DNA of 55,450 nucleotides from Corynebacterium sp. Marseille-P3884 (GTDB taxonomy: Bacteria; Actinomycetota; Actinomycetes; Mycobacteriales; Mycobacteriaceae), in NCBI RefSeq assembly GCF_017942225.1, contig NZ_JAGKSD010000016.1, positions 1 through 55,450 of the forward strand, read 5' to 3'. The position numbers and the translations under genes are program-made. Positions 8,682 to 16,418 of this stretch are shown piece after piece. Within the stretch, counting starts at the first letter, position 1; each line of letters starts with the position of its first letter. The notes below the pieces were generated by a model, which was not told the origin of the DNA, made no database searches, and was given only the letters and a program-made list of their open reading frames with translations.

Positions 8682-10775
8682 ATGACGCAACCGCCGTTTG
8701 ACCCCGTCGCCATAGAAGTTTCCGCAGATGCCCGGCCACGGCTAGCTGAGATAGCGCTCCGCCGACGCAACCTGCTCCATGTTGTGCCGGGGTCTTCATC
8801 TCCGGACCAGGTTCACACGTGCCTGTACGAGCTAGCGTTACTCGGGTTCCGGGTCGAGGACGAGGATGTCGACGCATTGGCGGCGGCAGACCCCCAATCG
8901 CTGCGCGATGTGGTCGCTGCAGCAAATGAGATCACCGGTCAGAGCAAGGCCAAGAAAACGACGCTGCACCCCGACTTCAGGGCAACCGTTCCAGGATTGT
9001 CCGACGATGAGTTGATGCTCTCCGCCGTATTGCATTACGTCTACGGCTCCGCCGGCTACCAATGGTTGCCACCTCGCCCGCCCGCGGAGGTGATGCAACG
9101 AGAACCTCTGCAGGTGCGCACGTTGCGTCCGGTGCGGACAGGGAACGGGGCGGACATTGCGTCGATAAGCGAAGCGCTCGTTGCATCCTCCCAGCCGTAT
9201 TCAGACGTCGATGCGGCGGATGTGCGCACCTTGAGCCCATTCGTGCCCGCAGCCGTTGACGTGCCCATCCGCGAAAACCTAGCTTTTCTCGCGGCGATCC
9301 GGGCTGGCGGCCACGACTGGACACCGTTTCTGAAAACACCAACGGATGTCCTCCGCCTCGCCAGCGAGTTAAGCGGTGGGTCGCGCAGCCTCGGGGAGAA
9401 CACCCGGTTCCGCCTCCGTCGGGCAGACCGCCGCCGCGTCATGGCGGCTTTGGAGGATGTGCTGCAGCGGGGTGAATGGACTGAGCACCTCTACGACGTG
9501 CAGCGGAACATAGAGCGGTGGAAGCGACTGTTTCGCGCCCTGCACCCCCAGGAATACCGGTGGGCGGAGCGAACAAACGCTATGCGCGACCTCGTCCACG
9601 GCAACGGCATCGATATCGGCCCAGCGCGCGAACACCGCATTGAGCAGCTTGTCGCCGCAGGCGATATCGATGCGCTGCTCCCGCTGCTCGCGGAGAATCC
9701 CGGCGATTTCGCTCGCCGCCTTCACGCTCTCGTACGGCATCTCCCACAACACCGGAACGCTATCGTCCAGACGTTCCGAACAATTGCCCCACAAGTGGCG
9801 CCTCGTGTGCTCGTGCAGATGTGGAATTTCTTCAACTCGGAACGCATGCAAACCATGCCCTACCGCGTCGTTCTGCCGCGCCGGGCCGGAAGTGGCACGT
9901 CATTCATCCTGAACACGCTTTCCCTGGACGAGGACTACAGCGATATCGTCGCCGCGGTGGAATACGGGCTGTCCGGGCGCCTTGCCGGAAGATCCTTCTT
10001 CTTCGACGAACCGTTCCCCTCCGCCTCCCAACGCCTGGCTATCCCGTTGGGTCTGCGCAGCGCGTCGAGCGGCACCCGGACAGCGGGCCGCGGCAGCCGT
10101 ATCGCGCTCGGGGATAACCGCTACATGCGCTTCTTCCTGCATTGGCGCAATAAGCCGGAGCGGTCCGTCGACCTCGATTTGACGGCGTATTTTGCCAGCG
10201 AAGACGGGAAGAAAGAACGCCATATTTCGTACACATACCTTCGCGACGAAGAGACGGGAGCGTTTCATTCCGGTGATCTGACATCCGCGCCGAACGGGGC
10301 CGCAGAGTACATCCAGCTGGACATCGAGGCAACGAAAGCCGCAGGCTACCGCTATCTCGTACTCCTTGGGTATGCGTATTCGGGTGGGCCTTTCGACACG
10401 GTCCCCGAGGCCCAGATCGGTGTAATGACGAACAGGACCATCTCGGCGGGGGAGGACTTCGAAGCCAGCGAGGTGATCGCGCGGATCGACTTGACTGCAA
10501 AGTCGAACTACGCCACGGTCGCCGTCATCGACCTGGAGCGCCGCGAGCTCGTGTGGGTGGACTGGAACACCAAAGTGCACGCGAACGCGCCGATCAACAC
10601 CGAAACCACACGAACGGAAACGCAGGTCTTGCTCGACAACGTGCGGGGCAATGCCACGATGAGCATCGCCACCTATATTCGACTTGCAGGCGGAACGCTT
10701 CTCAGCGAACCAGCCGACCCTTCCCACACCCTCGACCCATTCCACACCGAAGAAGTTCTGAAACTCTTGAGCTAG
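8682..10775 (+). CDS. Large protein with C-terminal TerD-like domain
   Basis: 697 aa. The N-terminal 450 residues are of unknown type, basic and probably helical (RFRLRRADRRRVMAAL; HALVRHLPQHRNAIVQTFR), and include a WLPPRPP stretch. From about residue 490 the sequence resembles a TerD-type domain: DLDLTAYFASEDGK, then HSGDLTSAPNGAAEYIQLD, then a YLVLLGYAYSGGPF strand. TerD domains bind calcium and occur in tellurite/stress-response systems. No other ter genes are adjacent, so this is a stand-alone fusion. The residue IASISEA at about 160 uses the rare ATA codon because an iterated 11-mer lies there (9160). Confidence 0.75.
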   Translation: MTQPPFDPVAIEVSADARPRLAEIALRRRNLLHVVPGSSSPDQVHTCLYELALLGFRVEDEDVDALAAADPQSLRDVVAAANEITGQSKAKKTTLHPDFRATVPGLSDDELMLSAVLHYVYGSAGYQWLPPRPPAEVMQREPLQVRTLRPVRTGNGADIASISEALVASSQPYSDVDAADVRTLSPFVPAAVDVPIRENLAFLAAIRAGGHDWTPFLKTPTDVLRLASELSGGSRSLGENTRFRLRRADRRRVMAALEDVLQRGEWTEHLYDVQRNIERWKRLFRALHPQEYRWAERTNAMRDLVHGNGIDIGPAREHRIEQLVAAGDIDALLPLLAENPGDFARRLHALVRHLPQHRNAIVQTFRTIAPQVAPRVLVQMWNFFNSERMQTMPYRVVLPRRAGSGTSFILNTLSLDEDYSDIVAAVEYGLSGRLAGRSFFFDEPFPSASQRLAIPLGLRSASSGTRTAGRGSRIALGDNRYMRFFLHWRNKPERSVDLDLTAYFASEDGKKERHISYTYLRDEETGAFHSGDLTSAPNGAAEYIQLDIEATKAAGYRYLVLLGYAYSGGPFDTVPEAQIGVMTNRTISAGEDFEASEVIARIDLTAKSNYATVAVIDLERRELVWVDWNTKVHANAPINTETTRTETQVLLDNVRGNATMSIATYIRLAGGTLLSEPADPSHTLDPFHTEEVLKLLS
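9160..9170 (+). repeat. Iterated 11-mer, copy 2
   Basis: Exact copy inside the TerD-like gene; read as SIS with the rare ATA codon. Confidence 0.9.
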
Positions 10776-10822
10776 AATCAGTGGCAGCACTCCGGCCATG
10801 AGTGGGCATCCTTCACCCGTTC

Positions 10823-10838
10823 TTGAGATTGTTCTCAA
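10823..10838. repeat. Perfect inverted repeat in a convergent intergenic gap
   Basis: TTGAGA-TTGT-TCTCAA is a perfect dyad in the 140-bp gap between two convergent genes. It has no T-run on either strand. It could be a weak bidirectional terminator or a protein site. Confidence 0.35.
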
Positions 10839-10915
10839 ATACCGCACACTCGCCATCCGGGTGCTTTCATTTTGCACTTTGCGGGTTGAGGCGTTTGCCC
10901 GCGCTGCAATTGCCA

Positions 10916-11914
10916 CTAGGTTTTCGGCTTCGCGTTAATCCACGATCCGGTGACGGATCCGTCGGCGTGCACAGCGCCGCTCCACGAGTAGTGGCGGGGC
11001 CACCGTGTGAGAAACGGGATCAATCGAGTAAGCACCCAGGCTGCGCCTCGTTGCTTGACACCGCTCCACGATTTGTCAACGGACCAGGTCATGTCGGTCC
11101 CGGTGTTGCCGGGCGAGAGCATGACGGTCCCGTTCATAACGTGATCTTCACCGACGGTGAGACTCCACCCAATAGTTCTGCTTCCACGACTCGGCAGTTG
11201 GCTGACCGCGGGAAGGGGAGGGGTGAAGTGAATTTCGACGGGGAGGGACCCGTCCGTGCGTCGCACAGCGTGAAGGCGACCGTGGCTGTCGATGTCCGCC
11301 CCCGGATCGTCGCCACGCGTGCAGTCGGCTCCGTCGGGCATGAGATCGACAGCCAGGGACCCGCGCGCTGCTTTGAAGCTGACTGCGCGCCGTCCACCCC
11401 ACAGGAATGGCAGCTTCTGCGGGATCAGGGGAATTCCATCGAACGAGGCCTCAAAGTCGAGCGGCTGTCGAACGAAACTGAACTCGCGCATGTACGGAAA
11501 GAACAGGCCGGTCGGCTCGGCGATGGCGGCCGCGGGCGGTGCCATGAAGTCGAATCCGCTCCACGGTCTCGGCTGGCGGGCGTGCCACGCGAGACGGTGC
11601 CCGTCGGCGGTGAAAGCGATGTCGATGGCGATGCCGCCTTCACCCAGCTCGAATGTTTGAGCGCTGAATTCAGCCGGCGCGTTATGCGCGATGGGGCCGC
11701 GGAGCGGGATGTCGACGGGCTCGAGTTGCAGGTGGGGTTCCCAGGCGTAGTTGGTGGTGCCGTCGGCGAGACAGTACGCGACGCGCACTCCGCACGCGCC
11801 AGCGTTGTCGCGCACGTATTGCGCTTCGAGGAAGGTGACGGGTGAGCCTTCAGCAAAGTCGCAGGGCGCGAGGCGAAGCAGGGACGTATCGACGTCGAGC
11901 GCTACTGGCCACAT
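10916..11914 (-). CDS. Conserved hypothetical protein, 332 aa
   Basis: Soluble, beta-rich, with many Trp, Pro and aromatic residues (WHARQPRPWSGFDFM, LPFLWGGRRAVSF, HYSWSGAVHADGSVTGSW). No signal peptide or TM segment. The alternating polar/hydrophobic pattern suggests a beta-sandwich or lipocalin-like barrel, but I recognise no family or catalytic motif. The start at 11914 has a TAAAAT box 7 nt upstream, so the mRNA is probably leaderless. It is divergent from the 249-aa gene at 11956, with 41 bp between the two starts. Confidence 0.65.
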   Translation of the reverse strand: MWPVALDVDTSLLRLAPCDFAEGSPVTFLEAQYVRDNAGACGVRVAYCLADGTTNYAWEPHLQLEPVDIPLRGPIAHNAPAEFSAQTFELGEGGIAIDIAFTADGHRLAWHARQPRPWSGFDFMAPPAAAIAEPTGLFFPYMREFSFVRQPLDFEASFDGIPLIPQKLPFLWGGRRAVSFKAARGSLAVDLMPDGADCTRGDDPGADIDSHGRLHAVRRTDGSLPVEIHFTPPLPAVSQLPSRGSRTIGWSLTVGEDHVMNGTVMLSPGNTGTDMTWSVDKSWSGVKQRGAAWVLTRLIPFLTRWPRHYSWSGAVHADGSVTGSWINAKPKT

Positions 11915-11920
11915 GCCTTA

Positions 11921-11926
11921 ATTTTA
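11921..11926 (-). promoter_or_regulatory. -10 box of a leaderless promoter (TAAAAT)
   Basis: Minus-strand TAAAAT, 6 nt before the ATG at 11914. Confidence 0.55.
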
Positions 11927-11942
11927 TCGTTTGCGACCCGCG

Positions 11943-11948
11943 TAAGCT
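11943..11948 (+). promoter_or_regulatory. -10 box of a leaderless promoter (TAAGCT)
   Basis: TAAGCT lies 7 nt before GTG 11956. The divergent -10 box is only 16 bp away, so the two promoters overlap and are likely to compete or be controlled together. Confidence 0.45.
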
Positions 11949-11955
11949 GGGCAAT

Positions 11956-12705
11956 GTGCATGACCCCGCTCGTATACCGCGTGTTCTCGATCAGCTTCGC
12001 CGAACGTGGGAGGGACAGCCGGATCTACCGTTGGCGACCCTCTTCGGCATCTTGGCCAACCGCGGCGCGGGCTGGGGCACGACGGACGAGGAACTCGAGC
12101 AATTGCTTATCGACGAATCCTTCGCCCACCCCTCCGACCTTCCCCGCGCCCAGGATGGACGCGTGTCAGACGATGTGCTGGTAGAGACTGTCTCTCCCGC
12201 GCATCGTGTCACGCTGACTGCGGCCGGGGATGTCGTGGTGCGCTCTCTCGGGGATCGTGACCGGCAGCCGAGCGTGTGGCAGTACGACTCGGTTCGTCCG
12301 ACGGGGCCCGGACGGATGCTCACGATCGCAGACAGCGAAGGCATGGAGCATCGCCTGGGAGTGGTGACGCTGATTTCCCGCATTGATAGCACCGCCACCG
12401 GTAGCGTCACCGGCTCTGGCACTGGCAGCGGACAGGACACCCCAGCCGCAACCAGCATCGACGGCCTGGCGCGCGACGAGATCGGCAATTCCGTCTGGCT
12501 CGTCCTCCTCGCCGGCGGCGTTCGGATGCTGATTACGCAGCGGCTGCACCTCTGGCAGGTCGACAAACGCACGGTGACGAAAACAACGCACGCCTGGAAC
12601 CAGGTCGTGCGTTGTCGTATGGGAGAGAATTTCGTCTACGAGACCGCGGGTGGGGAAGCAGTGACCATGGGGGAGGTAGTCAAGCTCCTGCTCGTGGAGA
12701 GCTAA
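11956..12705 (+). CDS. Conserved hypothetical protein, 249 aa
   Basis: Start taken as GTG 11956 (VHDPARIPRVLDQL) because of the -10 box 7 nt upstream. The longer frame would run through the divergent promoter. Residues about 1-60 look helical and acidic (LPLATLFGILANRGAGW then TTDEELEQLLIDE). The second half is beta-rich (RMLTIADSEGMEHRLGVVTLISRID; VWLVLLAGGVRMLITQRLHLW), with a low-complexity Gly/Ser/Thr linker at about 150-170. No family recognised. Its 3' end overlaps the stop of the AmaP-like gene by 4 bp in a tail-to-tail arrangement. Confidence 0.65.
   Translation: MHDPARIPRVLDQLRRTWEGQPDLPLATLFGILANRGAGWGTTDEELEQLLIDESFAHPSDLPRAQDGRVSDDVLVETVSPAHRVTLTAAGDVVVRSLGDRDRQPSVWQYDSVRPTGPGRMLTIADSEGMEHRLGVVTLISRIDSTATGSVTGSGTGSGQDTPAATSIDGLARDEIGNSVWLVLLAGGVRMLITQRLHLWQVDKRTVTKTTHAWNQVVRCRMGENFVYETAGGEAVTMGEVVKLLLVES
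12105..12115 (-). repeat. Iterated 11-mer, copy 3
   Basis: Exact copy inside the 249-aa hypothetical gene (LLIDE). Confidence 0.9.
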
Positions 12706-13262
12706 GCAGCGACCTTGTCGAGGTGCAGCTTGAACACCGTGTCGATGTCCATCGTGTCGACCGCGTCGCGGAAGTCCGCGTCGATCGCTTCGACGAACGC
12801 CACGACGGTCTCCAGGTCGTAATCCGGGTTGGCTGTGACGGTGAAGGTAGCGGTCGGACGGTCGCCGACGTAGGCGACGGACTGCTTCGCCTGCTTCACA
12901 ATCTCAGAGCGCTCCGCGTGGTTGCACGCCGCTTGCGCAACACGCGCCACATTGACGCGGGTGTCGCCCAAGTCCAACGCCGCGGTGCCGATGAATCGGT
13001 TGCTGAACCCGCGGTTGCGGATATTCGGCATGATCATCCACAGGCCGAGAATGATCGCACCGATCATCGTGCCCACGAGCGCCACCGTGTACCAGTTCAT
13101 GCCGGGCACGTCAGTGAGCAGCGAGCGGTTGATGCCGCGCACGAACTCGGAGACGTAGGGGATATCCCAGTACAGCGCGGCTGGAATGAGTCCGCCGGCG
13201 AGCAGGAGAAGGCCGAGCAGGAAGATGATCAGCCGGTCGAAGAATGCCAGTGTGCGTGTCAT
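12702..13262 (-). CDS. AmaP-like alkaline-shock membrane anchor protein
   Basis: 186 aa. Two membrane segments (about residues 8-32 and 58-82) are followed by a cytoplasmic domain of about 100 residues with the strands TRVNVARVAQAA and ATFTVTANPDYD. This is the layout of AmaP, which anchors Asp23 at the membrane in firmicutes. It is the last gene of the six-gene Asp23 operon and overlaps the preceding gene by 4 bp (ATGA), which supports coupled translation. The family assignment rests on layout and neighbours rather than a strong motif. Confidence 0.65.
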   Translation of the reverse strand: MTRTLAFFDRLIIFLLGLLLLAGGLIPAALYWDIPYVSEFVRGINRSLLTDVPGMNWYTVALVGTMIGAIILGLWMIMPNIRNRGFSNRFIGTAALDLGDTRVNVARVAQAACNHAERSEIVKQAKQSVAYVGDRPTATFTVTANPDYDLETVVAFVEAIDADFRDAVDTMDIDTVFKLHLDKVAA

Positions 13263-13831
13263 GCCAGCTCCTTCGCTTGGGTTGGGCGGTGAATGTTGAC
13301 GCGGACTTGCGGGGTCTGCGCGAGGCGTTGCATTTCGCCGCCGAGGACGTCGGTGAGGCGGTGGTCGAGATCGACTGAGCCGTCGTCTTCAACGTCGACG
13401 GTGAGCTTTTTACGCGTGGCCCGGGACGCGATATTGGCGCGGCCGAGCTCGTTGCGCGCCGACGCGGTGGCCTTGCGCGCGACGTCGACGGGGCGCATCC
13501 AGATGGAGGAGGCAGAGTCGACGCGCACGTAGCGGCGCGGACGCGGCTTCAACGCGGCGATGATCAGCCAGAGGCCGACGAGCGCGACGACGATGCCGAC
13601 TGCGACGCCGACCGGGTTCACGGCTGCGGTGCCGAACCACTCGAGCACGGGGCGCACCCAGGAGTTCTGCGGATCGTTTTCTTGGTAGCGGTACCACAGG
13701 TCGCGCCCGATGACGCCGGAGAGGGCGAGCAGCACCAGTCCGAGGAGGATGGTGAGCCACCGGACCGACGGGTTGCCTTTGGGTTCGGCGCCGGAGCGTG
13801 GGCCGGTGAATTCGTGGGTGGGGCGGGTCAC
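13259..13831 (-). CDS. Membrane protein of the Asp23 operon (DUF6286-like)
   Basis: 190 aa. Pro/Gly-rich N-terminus (1-22), two TM segments (about 24-43 and 72-93), and a basic cytoplasmic domain of about 95 residues with RRYVRVDSASSIWMRPVDVA and KKLTVDVEDDGSVD. Its plan mirrors the AmaP-like protein next door, so the two are probably a paralogous pair of membrane anchors. Actinobacterial proteins of this plan beside Asp23 genes are usually called DUF6286. Both ends overlap neighbours by 4 bp. Confidence 0.65.
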   Translation of the reverse strand: MTRPTHEFTGPRSGAEPKGNPSVRWLTILLGLVLLALSGVIGRDLWYRYQENDPQNSWVRPVLEWFGTAAVNPVGVAVGIVVALVGLWLIIAALKPRPRRYVRVDSASSIWMRPVDVARKATASARNELGRANIASRATRKKLTVDVEDDGSVDLDHRLTDVLGGEMQRLAQTPQVRVNIHRPTQAKELA

Positions 13832-14910
13832 GGTCGCTGCACCTCCTTGTCGGGGCGGATTCGCACGGTTTGCGTGGAGTTGCCGATGGGCTTTTCGAGG
13901 GCGTCGTCGTCTGCCCGGTCCGGGTTGATGGTGATCTCATCGAGCGGGCGCTGCGGAGGCAGCTGCGGGCTCACGACGTCCAGGAGCGGAACGGTGATCG
14001 CGCGGAGCGGTTCGGGCATTGGCTTGACGACGTCCACATGGTGCGGCCTCCGCACCTCGATCTGCGTCAGCGGGCGCTGCGCCGGCAGGGACACCGGAGT
14101 GAGCTGCGACGGGCGTGCGACTTCGACTAGACGCAGTGGTGTGGGTGCGGGTCGCTCCGCGGGAATGCGGGGCGCAATGCGGTTCACGTCGATCGTGCGC
14201 AGCGGCGCTGGGGCAGGTGCGCTCACGTGGCGCAGACGCACAGGCTTTTCGACGCTGACCGCGCGCAGCGGTGCCGGATCCGGACGCTCCGGAGAAACGG
14301 GGCGGACCGGTTCTGGGGTTTCCACTGTCGTCACGCGACGTGGCTCCGGTGCTTGAACCGGCTGCGGGTGCGGCGGGAGCGGTGTGGTGATGTGGCGGAT
14401 CTGCATCGGGTCCGGGGTATGGACCGAGGTCAGCTGGTTGTAGGTCGAGTCGTCGACGACGATGTCGGCGAGCCTGACCGGTGCTTTCACCTGCGGCGAG
14501 AAGACCTTCGACCTGGCGACGCGGATCGTGGCGGGCGCGATGCCCGTCGGGTGGTGCAGCAGGTCGTTGCGGGTCACGCGCTGGCCCAGCGCCATGGATT
14601 CGGCGTCCACGACGACGATGTTGACCTTCTGGACAGCCAGTCCCGTCAAGGTCTCCACATGGGAGCCGATGGTCTCGCGGACCTCGTCGGTGATCGCACC
14701 GACGGGGGCGGGGTAGGAGCTGACGATCTCGACGTCGAGGATCACGGAGCCCCCAGGCCTGTCGATCTGGGCGTTCACGCGCGGGAAGCTGCGGCCAGCC
14801 AGGCCAGCGAGCTTCGCGTCGATGGCGCGGACACCCGGGACCGTTAGTACGGCAACTTCGCCGATCCGCTGGACGGTTTTTTCGCTAATGCGGTACGCGG
14901 CTGGATCCAT
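13828..14910 (-). CDS. Asp23/Gls24-domain protein with a Pro-rich 22-residue repeat tail
   Basis: 360 aa. Residues 1-115 form an Asp23-type domain (YRISEKTVQRIGEVAVLTVPGVRAID; DVEIVSSYPAPVGAITDEVR; VQKVNIVVVDAE). From about 160 to 330 there are eight degenerate repeats of 21-24 residues built on P-x-P-x-P-L-R-x-[IV]-x-V. The PL/PLR cores at residues 214, 236, 258, 280, 301 and 322 are spaced 22, 22, 22, 21 and 21. Earlier, weaker units centre on 168 and 190. Such extended Pro/beta repeats could span a distance or bind an envelope polymer. The stop and start overlap neighbours. Confidence 0.8.
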   Translation of the reverse strand: MDPAAYRISEKTVQRIGEVAVLTVPGVRAIDAKLAGLAGRSFPRVNAQIDRPGGSVILDVEIVSSYPAPVGAITDEVRETIGSHVETLTGLAVQKVNIVVVDAESMALGQRVTRNDLLHHPTGIAPATIRVARSKVFSPQVKAPVRLADIVVDDSTYNQLTSVHTPDPMQIRHITTPLPPHPQPVQAPEPRRVTTVETPEPVRPVSPERPDPAPLRAVSVEKPVRLRHVSAPAPAPLRTIDVNRIAPRIPAERPAPTPLRLVEVARPSQLTPVSLPAQRPLTQIEVRRPHHVDVVKPMPEPLRAITVPLLDVVSPQLPPQRPLDEITINPDRADDDALEKPIGNSTQTVRIRPDKEVQRP

Positions 14911-15110
14911 TACCCACGACCCCGCCCGGAGGTGGTGCTGACGAGATCAGCCAGGTCGATGCGGCCCTCCAGCTGCGCGCCGACGACGCCGCCGATGGCG
15001 CCGAACAGGAGCGTGAAGAAGAACCCGAGCCAGCCTCCGAAGATCAGAGCGAACGCCAGAACGATACCGATGACGGCACCGAGGACGGTCTTGTTAGAGA
15101 AAATGTTCAT
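14910..15110 (-). CDS. DUF2273 small membrane protein
   Basis: 66 aa, with two hydrophobic segments separated by a short Gly-rich turn (VLGAVIGIVLAFALIFGGW and FFFTLLFGAIGGVVGAQL) and a short Arg/Gly tail. Its size and pattern fit DUF2273, which is regularly encoded beside Asp23 genes. Its last codons overlap the next ATG by one base. Confidence 0.75.
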   Translation of the reverse strand: MNIFSNKTVLGAVIGIVLAFALIFGGWLGFFFTLLFGAIGGVVGAQLEGRIDLADLVSTTSGRGRG

Positions 15111-15164
15111 GTGTATTCCACATTTCTTGTGCGTTGTTGATTACGCGGTTGTTCGCGCGGTTCT

Positions 15165-15482
15165 TTACGCAGCGTCATCGAAAACGACGTCGATGCGCGG
15201 ATCGGCGTCCATGTCCGCGAAGACGGGCAGGGACGTTACCGCCGTGCGGACATCAGTCACGATCGCGGGGATCTGGCGGCGGGAGGACAGGTCGTAGGTG
15301 AGGTGCAGGGCGAGGTGGGGGACGCTGTCGTCGATAAGCTGAATGCCTTCGATCATCGCGCCACTGACCCGCAGGAACGCTTGCCCCATGCGGCCGCCGG
15401 ACACTCCCGCCACACCGTCGACTGACAACGCCGCGTCACGGATGGTTTCCGCGACTTCCTGGGTGACGGAGAATGCGGCCAT
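15165..15482 (-). CDS. Small Asp23/Gls24-like protein
   Basis: 105 aa. MAAFSVTQEVAETIRDAALSV followed by DGVAGVSGGRMGQ corresponds to the start of an Asp23 domain, and the LHLTYDLSSRRQIPAIVTDVR segment to its core strand and helix, so this is a single minimal domain. It lies 2 nt after the stop of the larger Asp23 gene. Probably a partner subunit or paralogue. An iterated 11-mer (15329) encodes QLIDDS here. Confidence 0.75.
   Translation of the reverse strand: MAAFSVTQEVAETIRDAALSVDGVAGVSGGRMGQAFLRVSGAMIEGIQLIDDSVPHLALHLTYDLSSRRQIPAIVTDVRTAVTSLPVFADMDADPRIDVVFDDAA
15329..15339 (+). repeat. Iterated 11-mer, copy 4
   Basis: Exact copy, preceded by T, inside the small Asp23 gene. Confidence 0.9.
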
Positions 15483-15484
15483 TC

Positions 15485-15982
15485 TTACTGGTCCAGAGCC
15501 TGCTGGTTGGACTGGGTGGTCTGCTCAGTCTCGGTAGCTTCCTCCGGCAGGTTCACGTCGTGGACGGTGACGTCGACGCGGTCGACGATCAGGCCGGTCA
15601 TGCGGGTGATCGCGATGGTGATGTTCTCGCGGATAGCGTTAGCCAGCTCGTGGATCGCGACACCGTACTCAGCGATGACAGCGACAGCGACGTTCGCGTG
15701 GCCGTTCTCCACAGCGACGTTGACGCCCTGCTGAACATTGGTGGAAGAAGTCAGGGACTCACGCACAGCACCCCACATGCGGGCAGCGCCGCCGCCCAGG
15801 TTGTGCACGCCGGAGACCTCGCGGGCAGCGATGCCGGCGATCTTGCCCACGACGTTGTCATCGATGACGGTGGTGCCGTGCTCGGTCTCAAGAACCTCGT
15901 TGCGCGGCTGTGCCTGAGCCTCCGGGGTGGTGGAGCCGCCGGTTGCCGGAGTGTTCGGGGTGTTCTGGTCGTTGTCAGCCAT
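15485..15982 (-). CDS. Asp23/Gls24 envelope stress response protein
   Basis: 165 aa. The central domain (about 30-145) has the family features: TVIDDNVVGKIAGIAAREV followed by SGVHNLGG, VAVENGHANVAVAVIAEYG, ELANAIRENI, GLIVDRVDVTVHDV. The N- and C-termini are Gln/Thr/Pro rich and probably disordered. First gene of the operon, behind a GAAAGGA site. In firmicutes Asp23 is abundant, sits at the membrane through AmaP and responds to envelope or alkaline stress. The same role is inferred here from family and operon. Confidence 0.85.
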   Translation of the reverse strand: MADNDQNTPNTPATGGSTTPEAQAQPRNEVLETEHGTTVIDDNVVGKIAGIAAREVSGVHNLGGGAARMWGAVRESLTSSTNVQQGVNVAVENGHANVAVAVIAEYGVAIHELANAIRENITIAITRMTGLIVDRVDVTVHDVNLPEEATETEQTTQSNQQALDQ

Positions 15983-16213
15983 GACAATCCTTTCAGGAAG
16001 TTTTTAATGTGCGGTGTCTGCGCCGGTAAGACGTACCGACGTAACACTGGCCCATCGTATGTGCAAAACTCTGGTCCGGCCACGCAGGAGCGGAAATGAC
16101 ACCATTTTGAGACTATTTGCCTTTTCGACGACCAGTGTGTTTGAATACCTGGGTTGCTTTAACACGGCGCATAAGCGCTGCTGGTAAGGCGAACATGACA
16201 CCTTTGCACGATG

Positions 16214-16368
16214 AGCATCATGCTTATCGACGAAGGACCTGCGATCGAGCACAGGCCACCACCTGAGTAGGCACTCTCGAGACCGGGGACCGGAGAAGGG
16301 GCATGGCAAATAAACAGCGGCAGTACGTAAGGGCCACGTGGGTGTGGTCGTCGATAGGCGATCATGCT
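16214..16368. repeat. Long imperfect inverted repeat in the S10 leader
   Basis: Arm 1 is 16214-16233 and arm 2 is 16348-16368. Nine bases nearest the loop pair perfectly (TATCGACGA with TCGTCGATA), and the outer AGCAT/ATGCT also pair. The 114 nt between the arms includes the start of the small open frame. Confidence 0.4.
16222..16232 (-). repeat. Iterated 11-mer, copy 5
   Basis: Exact copy in the non-coding S10 leader. Confidence 0.9.
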
Positions 16369-16374
16369 TTATGA
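16303..16374 (+). CDS. Possible leader peptide of the S10 operon (23 aa)
   Basis: ATG 16303 follows GGAGAAGGGGC, a good ribosome site. The frame encodes 23 residues, MANKQRQYVRAT then WVWSSIGDHAL, and ends at TGA 16372-16374, six nt before a nested hairpin. Small size, position and the following hairpin suggest a regulatory leader peptide for ribosomal-protein expression. No homologue is known to me, so it could be chance. Confidence 0.35.
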   Translation: MANKQRQYVRATWVWSSIGDHAL

Positions 16375-16379
16375 AACCC

Positions 16380-16418
16380 CTTCCGAGCCTGACGATGGGG
16401 ATCTCATCCCAGCGGAAG
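16380..16418 (+). promoter_or_regulatory. Nested hairpin after the S10 leader peptide
   Basis: Outer stem CTTCCG/CGGAAG (16380-16385 with 16413-16418) encloses TGGGGAT/ATCCCA (16396-16402 with 16406-16411). No T-run follows. It might act as an anti-terminator or a protein-binding hairpin. Confidence 0.35.

Noticed and set aside
10802..11845. 347-aa plus-strand open frame opposite the 332-aa unknown gene
   Set aside because: The minus-strand frame has a clean leaderless promoter and a beta-rich folded-protein pattern; the plus frame has neither.
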